Assembly (NCBI GenBank): GCA_930367205.1
Contig: CAKNEZ010000016.1
Coordinates: forward strand, 62,001-126,000
Direction of reading: 5' to 3'
Origin: Acanthosoma haemorrhoidale
Taxonomy: Eukaryota > Arthropoda > Insecta > Hemiptera > Acanthosomatidae
Length of the DNA: 64,000 bases
The position numbers were made by a program, and so were the translations under genes. The notes under the pieces were generated by a model. The model was not told the DNA's origin. It saw only the letters and a list, made by a program, of their open reading frames with translations, and searched no databases. Shown here one piece after another: positions 36,701 through 52,410 of this stretch (position 1 is its first letter; each line of letters starts with the position of its first letter).

Positions 36701-39700
36701 CGAATATGATAATGCACCGTGACATTGGCACATATTGTATCACGTGATACGATCGTATGAAAAAAGTCACGAGTAAATATAACATCAAATGATGTCGAAT
36801 ATAATAATGCACCGTGACATGGGCACTTATTGTATCACGTGATACGATCGTATGATTAAAGTTACGAGTGTATACATTAATAAATGATGTCGAATATGAT
36901 AGTGCACCAAATCATTAGCACTTATTGTATCATGTGATGCGATCGTATGATCAAAGTTACAAGAGAAAATAACATCAAATGATCTCGATTATAATAGTGT
37001 ACCGCATTATTGGCACTCATTATATCACGTTATACGATCGTATGATTGAAGTCACGAGTGAATATAACATCAAATGATGTTGAATGTGATTGAATAATGT
37101 ATCATTAGCACTCAAAGTTTCACGTGATACGATCGTATGATTAAAGTTACGAGTGTATACACCATTAAATGATGTCGAATATGATAGTGCACCAAATCAT
37201 TAGCACTTATTGTATCATGTGATGCGATCGTATGATTAAAGTTACAAGTAAATATAACATCAAATGATGTCGATTATAATAGTGTACCGCATTATTAGCA
37301 CACATTGTATCACGTGATACGATCGTATGATTAAAGTTACGAGTAAATATAACATCAAATGATGTCGAATATGATAAGGCACCGTGGCATTGGCACTTAT
37401 TGTATTACGTGATACGATCGTATGATTAAAGTTACGAGTGAATATAGCATCAAATGATGTCGAATATGATAATGAACCGTGACATTGGCACTTATTGTAT
37501 CACGTGATACGATCGTATGAATAAAGTTACAGGTGAATATAACATCAAATGATGTCGAATATAATAGTGTACTGCATCATTAGCACACATTGTATCACGT
37601 GATACGATCGTATGATTAATGTAACGAGTGAATATAGCATCAAATGATGTCGAATATGATAATGAACCGTGACATTGGCACTTACTCTATCATGTGATGC
37701 GATCGTATGATCAAAGTTTCAAGAGAATATAACATCAAATGATGTCGATTATCATAGTGTACCGCATTATTAGCACATATTGTATCACGTGATACGATCG
37801 TATGATTAAAGTTACGAGTGAATATAACATCAAATGATGTCGAATATGATAATGCACCGTGACATTGGCACTCATTGTATCACGTGATACGATCGTATGA
37901 TTAAAGTCACGAGTGAATATAACATCAAATGATGTTGAATGTGATTGAATAATGTATCATTAGCACTCATTGTTTGACGTGATACGATCGTATGATTAAA
38001 GTTACAGGTGAATGTAACATCAAAAGATGTCAATTTTGATAGTGTACCGCATCATTGGCACTCATTATATCACGTGATAGGATCGTATGATTAAAGTAAC
38101 GAGTGAATATAACATCAAATGATGTCGAATATGATAATGCACCGTGACATTGGCACATATTGTATCACGTGATACGATCGTATGATTAAAGTAACGAGTG
38201 AATATAACATCAAATAATGTCGAATATAATAATGCACCGTGACATGGGCACTTATTGTATCACGTGATACGATCGTATGATTAAAGTCACGAGTAAATAT
38301 AACATCAAATGATGTCGAATATAATAATGCACCGTGACATGGGCACTCATTGTATCACGTGATACGATCGTATGATTAAAGTTACGAGTGTATACACTAT
38401 TAAATGATGTCGAATATGATAGTGCACCAAATCATTAGCACTTATTGTATCATGTGATGCGATCGTATGATTAAAGTTACAAGTGACTATAACATCAAAT
38501 GATGTCGATTATAATAGTGTACTGCATTATTGGCACACATTGTATCATGTGATGCGATCGTATATTTAAAGTTACAAGTGAATATAACATCAAATGATGT
38601 CGATTATAATAGTGTACCGCATTATTAGCACACATTGTATCACGTGATACGATCGTATGATTAAAGTTACGAGTAAATATAACATCAAATGATGTCGAAT
38701 ATGATAAGGCACCGTGGCATTGGCACTTATTGTATTACGTGATACGATCGTATGATTAAAGTTACGAGTGAATATAGCATCAAATGATGTCGAATATGAT
38801 AATGAACCGTGACATTGGCACTTATTGTATCATGTGATGCGATCGTATGATCACAGTTACAAGAGAATATAACATCAAATGATGTCGATTATCATAGTGT
38901 ACCGCATTATTAGCACATATTGTATCACGTGATACGATTGTATGATTAAAGTTACGAGTGAATATATCATCAAATGATGTCGAATATGATAATGCACCGT
39001 GACATTGGCACTCATTGTATCACGTGATACGATCGTATGATTAAAGTCACGAGTGAATATAACATCAAATGATGTCGATTATGATAGTGTTCCGTATCAT
39101 AAGCACTTATTGTGTCATGTGATACGATCGTATGATGAAAGTTACGAGTGAATATAACATCAAATGATGTTGAATGTGATTGAATAATGTATCATTAGCA
39201 CTCAAAGTTTCACGTGATACGATTGTATGATTAAAGTTACGAGTGTATACACCATTAAATGATGTCGAATATGATAGTGCACCAAATCATTAGCACTTAT
39301 TGTATCATGTGATGCGATCGTATGATTAAAGTTACAAGTGAATATAACATCAAATGATGTCGAATATGATAATGCACCGTGACATTGGCACATATTGTAT
39401 CACGTGATACGATCGTATGAAAAAAGTCACGAGTAAATATAACATCAAATGATGTCGAATATAATAATGCACCGTGACATGGGCACTTATTGTATCACGT
39501 GATACGATCGTATGATTAAAGTTACGAGTGTATACATTAATAAATGATGTCGAATATGATAGTGCACCAAATCATTAGCACTTATTGTATCATGTGATGC
39601 GATCGTATGATCAAAGTTACAAGAGAAAATAACATCAAATGATCTCGATTATAATAGTGTACCGCATTATTGGCACTCATTATATCACGTTATACGATCG

Positions 39701-42700
39701 TATGATTGAAGTCACGAGTGAATATAACATCAAATGATGTTGAATGTGATTGAATAATGTATCATTAGCACTCAAAGTTTCACGTGATACGATCGTATGA
39801 TTAAAGTTACGAGTGTATACACCATTAAATGATGTCGAATATGATAGTGCACCAAATCATTATCACTTATTGTATCATGTGATGCGATCGTATGATTAAA
39901 GTTACAAGTGAATATAACATCAAATGATGTCGATTATAATAGTGTACCGCATTATTAGCACACATTGTATCACGTGATACGATCGTATGATTAAAGTTAC
40001 GAGTAAATATAACATCAAATGATGTCGAATATGATAAGGCATCGTGGCATTGGCACTTATTGTATTACGTGATACGATCGTATGATTAAAGTTACGAGTG
40101 AATATAGCATCAAATGATGTCGAATATGATAATGAACCGTGACATTGGCACTTATTGTATCACGTGATACGATCGTATAAATAAAGTTACAGGTGAATAT
40201 AACATCAAATGATGTCGATTATAATAGTGTACCGCATTATTAGCACACATTGTATCACGTGATACGATCGTATGATTAAAGTTACGAGTGAATATAACAT
40301 CAAATGATGTCGAATATAATAATGCACTGTGACATTGGCACTTATTGTATCACGTGATACGATCGTATGATTAATGTTACGAGTGTATACACTATTAAAT
40401 GATGTCGAATATGATAGTGCACCAAATCATTAGCACTTATTGTATCATGTGATGCGATCGTATGATTAAAGTTACAAGTGACTATAACATCAAATGATGT
40501 CGATTATAATAGTGTACTGCATTATTAGCACACATTGTATCATGTGATGCGATCGTATGATTAAAGTTACGAGTGAATATAGCATCAAATATTTTCGAAT
40601 ATGATAATGCACCGCGACATTGGCACTTATTGTACCACGTGATACGATCGTATGATTAAAGTTACAGGTGAATATAACATCAAATGATGTCGATTATAAT
40701 AGTGTACCGCATTATTGGCACTCATTATATCACGTGATACGATCGTATGATTGAAGTCACGAGTGAATATAACATCAAATGATGTTGAATGTGATTGAAT
40801 AATGTATCATTAGCACTCAAAGTTTCACGTGATACGATCGTATGATTAAAGTTACGAGTGTATACACCATTAAATGATGTCGAATATGATAGTGCACCAA
40901 ATCATTAGCACTTATTGTATCATGTGATGCGATCGTATGATTAAAGTTACAAGTGAATATAACATCAAATGATGTCGATTATAATAGTGTACCGCATTAT
41001 TAGCACACATTGTATCACGTGATACGATCGTATGATTAAAGTTACGAGTAAATATAACATCAAATGATGTCGAATATGATAAGGCACCGTGGCATTGGCA
41101 CTTATTGTATTACGTGATACGATCGTATGAATAAAGTTACAGGTGAATATAACATCAAATGATGTCGAATATAATAGTGTACTGCATCATTAGCACACAT
41201 TGTATCACGTGATACGATCGTATGATTAATGTAACGAGTGAATATAGCATCAAATGATGTCGAATATGATAATGAACCGTGACATTGGCACTTACTGTAT
41301 CATGTGATGCGATCGTATGATCAAAGTTTCAAGAGAATATAACATCAAATGATGTCGATTATCATAGTGTACCGCATTATTAGCACATATTGTATCACGT
41401 GATACGATCGTATGATTAAAGTTACGAGTGAATATAGCATCAAATAATGTCGAATATAATAATGCACCGTGACATGGGCACTTATTGTATCACGTGATAC
41501 GATCGTATGATTAAAGTCACGAGTAAATATAACATCAAATGATGTCGAATATAATAATGCACCGTGACATGGGCACTCATTGTATCACGTGATACGATCG
41601 TATGATTAAAGTTACGAGTGTATACACTATTAAATGATGTCGAATATGATAGTGCACCAAATCATTAGCACTTATTGTATCATGTGATGCGATCGTATGA
41701 TTAAAGTTACAAGTGACTATAACATCAAATGATGTCGATTATAATAGTGTACTGCATTATTAGCACACATTGTATCATGTGATGCGATCGTATATTTAAA
41801 GTTACAAGTGAATATAACATCAAATGATGTCGATTATAATAGTGTACCGCATTATTAGCACACATTGTATCACGTGATACGATCGTATGATTAAAGTTAC
41901 GAGTAAATATAACATCAAATGATGTCGAATATGATAAGGCACCGTGGCATTGGCACTTATTGTATTACGTGATACGATCGTATGATTAAAGTTACGAGTG
42001 AATATAGCATCAAATGATGTCGAATATGATAATGAACCGTGACATTGGCACTTATTGTATCATGTGATGCGATCGTATGATCACAGTTACAAGAGAATAT
42101 AACATCAAATGATGTCGATTATCATAGTGTACCGCATTATTAGCACATATTGTATCACGTGATACGATTGTATGATTAAAGTTACGAGTGAATATAACAT
42201 CAAATGATGTCGAATATGATAATGCACCGTGACATTGGCACTCATTGTATCACGTGATACGATCGTATGATTAAAGTCACGAGTGAATATAACATCAAAT
42301 GATGTCAATTATGATAGTGTTCCGTATCATAAGCACTCATTGTATCATGTGATACGATCGTATGATGAAAGTTACGAGTGAATATAACATCAAATGATGT
42401 TGAATGTGATTGAATAATGTATCATTAGCACTCAAAGTTTCACGTGATACGATTGTATGATTAAAGTTACGAGTGTATACACCATTAAATGATGTCGAAT
42501 ATGATAGTGCACCAAATCATTAGCACTTATTGTATCATGTGATGCGATCGTATGATTAAAGTTACAAGTGAATATAACATCAAATGATGTCGAATATGAT
42601 AATGCACCGTTACATTAGCACATATTGTATCACGTGATACGATCGTATGAAAAAAGTCACGAGTAAATATAACATCAAATGATGTCGAATATAATAATGC

Positions 42701-45299
42701 ACCGTGACATGGGCACTTATTGTATCACGTGATACGATCGTATGATTAAAGTTACGAGTGTATACATTAATAAATGATGTCGAATATGATAGTGCACCAA
42801 ATCATTAGCACTTATTGTATCATGTGATGCGATCGTATGATCAAAGTTACAAGAGAAAATAACATCAAATGATCTCGATTATCATAGTGTACCGCATTAT
42901 TAGCACATATTGTATCACGGGATACGATCGTATGATTAAAGTTACGAGTGAATATAACATCAAATGATGTTGAATGTGATTGAATAATGTATCATTAGCA
43001 CTCAAAGTTTCACGTGATACGATCGTATGATTAAAGTTACGAGTGTATACACCATTAAATGATGTCGAATATGATAGTGCACCAAATCATTAGCACTTAT
43101 TGTATCATGTGATGCGATCGTATGATTAAATTTAAAAGTGAATATAACATCAAATGATGTCGATTATAATAGTGTACCGCATTATTAGCACACATTGTAT
43201 CACGTGATACGATCGTATGATTAAAGTTCCGAGTAAATATAACATCAAATGATGTCGAATATAATAATGAACCGTGACATTGGCACTTATTGTTTCACGT
43301 GATACGATCTTATGATTAAAGTTACGAGTGTATACACTATCAAATGATGTCGAATATGATAGTGTGTCGTAGCATTGACACTCATTGTATCACGAGATAC
43401 GATCACATGATTAAAGTTACGAGTAAATATAACATCAAATAATGTCAAATATGAAAGTGTACCGCATCATTAGCACACATTGTATCACGTGATACGATCG
43501 TATGATTAAAGTAACGAGTGAATATAACATCAAATGATGTCGAATATGATAATGCACCGTGACATTAGCACTTATTGTATCATGTGATGCGATCGTATGA
43601 TTAAAGTTACAAGTGAATATTACATCAAATGATGTCGAATATGATAATGCACCGTGACATTGGCACATATTGTATCACGTGATACGATCGTATGAAAAAA
43701 GTCACGAGTAAATATAACATCAAATGATGTCGAATATAATAATGCACCGTGACATGGGCACTTATTGTATCACGTGATACGATCGTATGATTAAAGTTAC
43801 GAGTGTATACATTAATAAATGATGTCGAATATGATAGTGCACCAAATCATTAGCACTTATTGTATCATGTGATGCGATCGTATGATCAAAGTTACAAGAG
43901 AAAATAACATCAAATGATCTCGATTATCATAGTGTACCGCATTATTAGCACATATTGTATCACGTGATACGATCGTATGATTAAAGTTACGAGTGAATAT
44001 AACATCAAATGATGTTGAATGTGATTGAATAATGTATCATTAGCACTCAAAGTTTCACGTGATACGATCGTATGATTAAAGTTACGAGTGAATATAACAT
44101 CAAATGATGTCGAATATGATAGTGCACCAAATCATTAGCACTTATTGTATCATGTGATGCGATCGTATGATCAAAGTTACAAGAGAATATAACATCAAAT
44201 GATGTCGATTATCATAGTGTACCGCATTATTAGCACATATTGTAACACGTGATACGATCGTATGATTAAAGTTACGAGTGAATATAACATCAAATGATGT
44301 CGAATATGATAATGCACCGTGACATTGGCACTCATTGTATCACGTTATACGATCGTATGATTAAAGTCACGAGTGAATATAACATCAAATGATGTCGATT
44401 ATGATAGTGTTCCGTATCATAAGCACTCATTGTATCACGTGATACGATCGTATGATGAAAGTTACGAGTGAATATAACATCAAATGATGTCGATTATGAT
44501 AGTGTTCCGTATCATAAGCAATCATTGTATCACGTGATGCGATCGTATGATTAAAGTTACAATTGAATATAACATCAAATGATGTCGAATATGATAATGC
44601 ACCGTGACATTGGCTCTTATTGTTTCACGTGATACGATCTTATGATTAAAGTTACGAGTGTATACACTATTAAATGATGTCGAATATGATAGTGTGTCGT
44701 AGCATTGACACTCATTGTATCACGAGATACGATCACATGATTAAAGTTACGAGTAAATATAACATCAAATAATGTCAAATATGAAAGTGTACCACATCAT
44801 TAGCACACATTGTATCACGTGATACGATCGTATGATTAAAGTAACGAGTGAATATAACATCAAATGATGTCGATTATAATGGTTTACTGCTTTATTAGCA
44901 CACATTCTATCACGTGATACGATCGTATGATTAAAGTTACGAGTGAATATAACATCAAATGATGTCGAATATGATAATGCACTGTGACATTGGCACTTAT
45001 TGTATCACGTGATACGATCGTATGATTAATGTTACGAGTGTATACACTATTAAATGATGTCGAATATGATAGTGCACCAAATCATTAGCACTTATTGTAT
45101 CATGTGATGCAATCGTATGATTAAAGTTACAAGTGACTATAACATCAAATGATGTCGATTATAATAGTATACTGCATTATTAGCACACATTGTATCATGT
45201 GATGCGATCGTATGATTAAAGTAACGAGTAAATATAACATCAAATGATGTCGATTATAATAGTGTACTGCATTATTAGCACACATTGTATCATGTGATG

Positions 45300-47675
45300 C
45301 GATCGTATGATTAAAGTAACGAGTAAATATAACATCAAATGATGTCAAATATAATAATGCACCGTTACATGGGCACTTATTGTATCACGTGATACGATCG
45401 TATGATTAAAGTTACGAGTGTATACACTAATAAATGATGTCGAATATGATAGTGCACCAAATCATTAGCACTTATTGTATCATGTGATGCGATCTTATGA
45501 TCAAAGTTACAAGAGAATGTAACATCAAAAGATGTCAATTTTGATAGTGTACCGCATCATTGGCACTCATTATATCACGTGATAGGATCGTATGATTAAA
45601 GTAACGAGTGAATATAACATCAAATGATGTCGAATATGATAATGCACTGTGACATTGGCACATATTGTATCACGTGATACGATCGTATGATTAAAGTCAC
45701 GAGTAAATATAACATCAAATGATGTCGAATATAATAATGCACCGTGACATGGGCACTTATTGTATCACGTGATACGATCGTATGATTAAAGTTACGAGTG
45801 TATACACTAATAAATGATGTCGAATATGATAGTGCACCAAATCATTAGCACTTATTGTATCATGTGATGCGATCGTATGATCAAAGTTACAAGAGAATAT
45901 AACATCAAATGATGTCGATTATCATAGTGTACCGAATTATTAGCACATATTGTATCACGTGATACGATCGTATGATCAAAGTTACGAGTGAATATAACAT
46001 CAAATGATGTCGATTATGATAGTGTTCCGTATCATAAGCAATCATTGTATCACGTGATGCGATCGTATGATTAAAGTTACAATTGAATATAACATCAAAT
46101 GATGTCGATTATAATGGTATACCGCTTTATTAGCATACATTGTATCACGTGATACGATCGCATGATTAAAGTTACGAGTGAATATAACATCAAATGATGT
46201 CGAATATGATAATGCACCGTGACATTGGCACTTATTGTTTCACGTGATACGATCTTATGATTAAAGTTACGAGTGTATACACCATTAAATGATGTCGAAT
46301 ATGATAGTGTGTCGTAGCATTTACACTCATTGTATCACGCGATTCGATCACATGATTAAAGTTACGAGTGAATATAACATCAAATGATGTCGAATATGAT
46401 AATGAACCGTGACATTGGCACTTATTGTATCACGTGATACGATCGTATGAATAAAGTTACAGGTGAATATAACATCAAATGATGTTGATTATGATAGTGT
46501 TCCGTATCATAAGCAATCATTGTATCACGTGATGCGATCGTATAATTAAAGTTACGAGTAAATATAACATCAAATAATGTCAAATATGAAAGTGTACCGC
46601 ATCATTAGCACACATTGTATCACGTGATACGATCGTATGATTAAAGTAACGAGTGAATATAACATCAAATGATGTCGATTATAATGGTTTACTGCTTTAT
46701 TAGCACACATTCTATCACGTGATACGATCGTATGATTAAAGTTACGAGTGAATATAACATCAAATGATGTCGAATATGATAATGCACTGTGACATTGGCA
46801 CTTATTGTATCACGTGATACGATCGGATGATTAAAGTTACGAGTGTATACACTATTAAATGATGTCGAATATGATAGTGCACCAAATCATTAGCACTTAT
46901 TGTATCATGTGATGCAATCGTATGATTAAAGTTACAAGTGACTATAACATCAAATGATGTCGATTATAATAGTGTACTGCATTATTAGCACACATTGTAT
47001 TATGTGATGCGATCGTATGATTAAAGTAACGAGTGAATATAACATCAAATGATGTCGAATATGATAATGCACCGTGACATTGGCACATATTGTATCACGT
47101 GATACGATCGTATGATTAAAGTCACGAGTAAATATAACATCAAATGATGTCGAATATAATAATGCACCGTTACATGGGCACTTATTGTATCACGTGATAC
47201 GATCGTATGATTAAAGTTACGAGTGTATACACTAATAAATGATGTCGAATATGATAGTGCACCAAATCATTAGCACTTATTGTATCATGTGATGCGATCG
47301 TATGATCAAAGTTACAAGAGAATGTAACATCAAAAGATGTCAATTTTGATAGTGTACCGCATCATTGGCACTCATTATATCACGTGATAGGATCGTATGA
47401 TTAAAGTAACGCGTGAATATAACATCAAATGATGTCGAATATGATAATGCACCGTGACATTGGCACATATTGTATCACGTGATACGATCGTATGATTAAA
47501 GTCACGAGTAAATATAACATCAAATGATGTCGAATATAATAATGCACCGTGACATGGGCACTTATTGTATCACGTGATACGATCGTATGATTAAAGTTAC
47601 GAGTGTATACACTAATAAATGATGTCGAATATGATAGTGCACCAAATCATTAGCACTTATTGTATCATGTGATGC
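45300..47675. repeat. Higher-order repeat block (offset 2755), copy 1
   Basis: Monomer order recurs 2755 bp (29 monomers) to the right. Examples are gatcttatgatc at 45491 and 48246, cacgcgattcg near 46336 and 49091, and the agaatgtaacatc monomer at 47296 and 50051. Just left of this block the offset is 2850 bp, because one monomer (about 45181-45275) is locally doubled. Edges are approximate. Confidence 0.75.
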
Positions 47676-48054
47676 GATCGTATGATTAAAGTTACAAGTG
47701 ACTATAACATCAAATGATGTCGATTATAATAGTGTACTGCATTATTAGCACACATTGTATCACGTGATACGATCGTATGATTAAAGTTACGAGTGAATAT
47801 AACATCAAATGATGTAGAATATGATAATGCACTGTGACATTGGCACTTATTGTATCACGTGATACGATCCTATGATTAAAGTTACGAGTGTATACACTAT
47901 TAAATGATGTCGAATATGATAGTGCACCAAATCATTAGCACTTATTGTATCATGTGATGCAATCGTATGATTAAAGTTACAAGTGACTATAACATCAAAT
48001 GATGTCGATTATAATAGTGTACTGCATTATTAGCACACATTGTATCATGTGATG

Positions 48055-50430
48055 CGATCGTATGATTAAAGTAACGAGTAAATATAACATCAAATGATGT
48101 CGAATATAATAATGCACCGTTACATGGGCACTTATTGTATCACGTGATACGATCGTATGATTAAAGTTACGAGTGTATACACTAATAAATGATGTCGAAT
48201 ATGATAGTGCACCAAATCATTAGCACTTATTGTATCATGTGATGCGATCTTATGATCAAAGTTACAAGAGAATGTAACATCAAAAGATGTCAATTTTGAT
48301 AGTGTACCGCATCATTGGCACTCATTATATCACGTGATAGGATCGTATGATTAAAGTAACGAGTGAATATAACATCAAATGATGTCGAATATGATAATGC
48401 ACTGTGACATTGGCACATATTGTATCACGTGATACGATCGTATGATTAAAGTCACGAGTAAATATAACATCAAATGATGTCGAATATAATAATGCACCGT
48501 GACATGGGCACTTATTGTATCACGTGATACGATCGTATGATTAAAGTTACGAGTGTATACACTAATAAATGATGTCGAATATGATAGTGCACCAAATCAT
48601 TAGCACTTATTGTATCATGTGATGCGATCGTATGATCAAAGTTACAAGAGAATATAACATCAAATGATGTCGATTATCATAGTGTACCGAATTATTAGCA
48701 CATATTGTATCACGTGATACGATCGTATGATCAAAGTTACGAGTGAATATAACATCAAATGATGTCGATTATGATAGTGTTCCGTATCATAAGCAATCAT
48801 TGTATCACGTGATGCGATCGTATGATTAAAGTTACAATTGAATATAACATCAAATGATGTCGATTATAATGGTATACCGCTTTATTAGCATACATTGTAT
48901 CACGTGATACGATCGCATGATTAAAGTTACGAGTGAATATAACATCAAATGATGTCGAATATGATAATGCACCGTGACATTGGCACTTATTGTTTCACGT
49001 GATACGATCTTATGATTAAAGTTACGTGTGTATACACCATTAAATGATGTCGAATATGATAGTGTGTCGTAGCATTTACACTCATTGTATCACGCGATTC
49101 GATCACATGATTAAAGTTACGAGTGAATATAACATCAAATGATGTCGAATATGATAATGAACCGTGACATTGGCACTTATTGTATCACGTGATACGATCG
49201 TATGAATAAAGTTACAGGTGAATATAACATCAAATGATGTTGATTATGATAGTGTTCCGTATCATAAGCAATCATTGTATCACGTGATGCGATCGTATAA
49301 TTAAAGTTACGAGTAAATATAACATCAAATAATGTCAAATATGAAAGTGTACCGCATCATTAGCACACATTGTATCACGTGATACGATCGTATGATTAAA
49401 GTAACGAGTGAATATAACATCAAATGATGTCGATTATAATGGTTTACTGCTTTATTAGCACACATTCTATCACGTGATACGATCGTATGATTAAAGTTAG
49501 GAGTGAATATAACATCAAATGATGTCGAATATGATAATGCACTGTGACATTGGCACTTATTGTATCACGTGATACGATCGTATGATTAAAGTTACGAGTG
49601 TATACACTATTAAATGATGTCGAATATGATAGTGCACCAAATCATTAGCACTTATTGTATCATGTGATGCAATCGTATGATTAAAGTTACAAGTGACTAT
49701 AACATCAAATGATGTCGATTATAATAGTGTACTGCATTATTAGCACACATTGTATTATGTGATGCGATCGTATGATTAAAGTAACGAGTGAATATAACAT
49801 CAAATGATGTCGAATATGATAATGCACCGTGACATTGGCACATATTGTATCACGTGATACGATCGTATGATTAAAGTCACGAGTAAATATAACATCAAAT
49901 GATGTCGAATATAATAATGCACCGTTACATGGGCACTTATTGTATCACGTGATACGATCGTATGATTAAAGTTACGAGTGTATACACTAATAAATGATGT
50001 CGAATATGATAGTGCACCAAATCATTAGCACTTATTGTATCATGTGATGCGATCGTATGATCAAAGTTACAAGAGAATGTAACATCAAAAGATGTCAATT
50101 TTGATAGTGTACCGCATCATTGGCACTCATTATATCACGTGATAGGATCGTATGATTAAAGTAACGCGTGAATATAACATCAAATGATGTCGAATATGAT
50201 AATGCACCGTGACATTGGCACATATTGTATCACGTGATACGATCGTATGATTAAAGTCACGAGTAAATATAACATCAAATGATGTCGAATATAATAATGC
50301 ACCGTGACATGGGCACTTATTGTATCACGTGATACGATCGTATGATTAAAGTTACGAGTGTATACACTAATAAATGATGTCGAATATGATAGTGCACCAA
50401 ATCATTAGCACTTATTGTATCATGTGATGC
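48055..50430. repeat. Higher-order repeat block (offset 2755), copy 2
   Basis: Matches the block at about 45300-47675. The correspondence ends near 50430, where a different monomer order begins (gtcacgagtgaatatagcatc). Both copies lie inside the 9878-bp duplication and so occur again about 9.9 kb to the right. Confidence 0.75.
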
Positions 50431-52410
50431 GATCGTATGATTAAAGTCACGAGTGAATATAGCATCAAATGATGTCGAATATGATAACGAACCGTGACAT
50501 TGGTACTTATTGTATCACGTGATACGATCGTATGATCAAAGTTACAAGAGAATATAACATCAAATGATGTCGATTATCATAGTGTACCGCATTATTAGCA
50601 CATATTGTATCACGTGATACGATCGTATGATTAAAGTTACGAGTGAATATAACATCAAATGATGTCGAATATGATAATGCACCGTGACATTGGCACTCAT
50701 TGTATCACGTGATACGATCGTATGATTAAAGTCACGAGTGAATATAACATCAAATGATGTCGATTATGATAGTGTTCCGTATCATAAGCACTCATTGTAT
50801 CACGTGATACGATCGTATGATGAAAGTTACGAGTGAATATAACATCAAATGATGTCGATTATGATAGTGTTCCGTATCATAAGCAATCATTGTATCACGT
50901 GATGCGATCGTATGATTAAAGTTACAATTGAATATAACATCAAATGATGTCGATTATAATAGTGTACTGCATTATTAGCACACATTGTATCATGTGATGC
51001 GATCGTATGATTAAAGTAACGAGTAAATATAACATCAAATGATGTCGAATATAATAATGCACCGTTACATGGGCACTTATTGTATCACGTGATACGATCG
51101 TATGATTAAAGTTACGAGTGTATACACTAATAAATGATGTCAAATATGATAGTGCACCAAATCATTAGCACTTATTGTATCATGTGATGCGATCGTATGA
51201 TCAAAGTTACAAGAGAATGTAACATCAAAAGATGTCAATTTTGATAGTGTACCGCATCATTGGCACTCATTATATCACGTGATAGGATCGTATGATTAAA
51301 GTAACGAGTGAATATAACATCAAATGATGTCGAATATGATAATGCAGTGTGACATTGGCACATATTGTATCACGTGATACGATCGTATGATTAAAGTCAC
51401 GAGTAAATATAACATCAAATGATGTCGAATATAATAATGCACCGTGACATGGGCACTTATTGTATCACGTGATACGATCGTATGATTAAAGTTACGAGTG
51501 TATACACTAATAAATGATGTCGAATATGATAGTGCACCAAATCATTAGCACTTATTGTATCATGTGATGCGATCGTATGATCAAAGTTACAAGAGAATAT
51601 AACATCAAATGATGTCGATTATCATAGTACCGCATTATTAGCACATATTGTATCACGTGATACGATCGTATGATCAAAGTTACGAGTGAATATAACATCA
51701 AATGATGTCGATTATGATAGTGTTCCGTATCATAAGCAATCATTGTATCACGTGATGCGATCGTATGATTAAAGTTACAATTGAATATAACATCAAATGA
51801 TGTCGATTATAATGGTATACCGCTTTATTAGCATACATTGTATCACGTGATACGATCGCATGATTAAAGTTACGAGTGAATATAACATCAAATGATGTCG
51901 AATATGATAATGCACCGTGACATTGGCACTTATTGTTTCACGTGATACGATCTTATGATTAAAGTTACGAGTGTATACACCATTAAATGATGTCGAATAT
52001 GATAGTGTGTCGTAGCATTTACACTCATTGTATCACGTGATTCGATCACATGATTAAAGTTACGAGTGAATATAACATCAAATAATGTCGAATATGATAA
52101 TGAACCGTGACATTGGCACTTATTGTATCACGTGATACGATCGTATGAATAAAGTTACAGGTGAATATAACATCAAATGATGTTGATTATGATAGTGTTC
52201 CGTATCATAAGCAATCATTGTATCACGTGATGCGATCGTATAATTAAAGTTACGAGTAAATATAACATCAAATAATGTCAAATATGAAAGTGTACCGCAT
52301 CATTAGCACACATTGTATCACGTGATACGATCGTATGATTAAAGTAACGAGTGAATATAACATCAAATGATGTCGATTATAATGGTTTACTGCTTTATTA
52401 GCACACATTC

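Larger units (their letters stand above)
42533..52410. repeat. 9878-bp satellite segmental duplication, copy 1
   Basis: 104 monomers, one of them 2 bp short, repeated directly next door at offset 9878. The match was followed at many distinctive variants: cgttacattagc at 42609 and 52487, cggatgatt near 46824 and 56702, and tacgtgtgtatac near 49023 and 58901. A few differences were noticed, for example near 44775 versus 54653 and near 47870 versus 57748. Confidence 0.9.
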
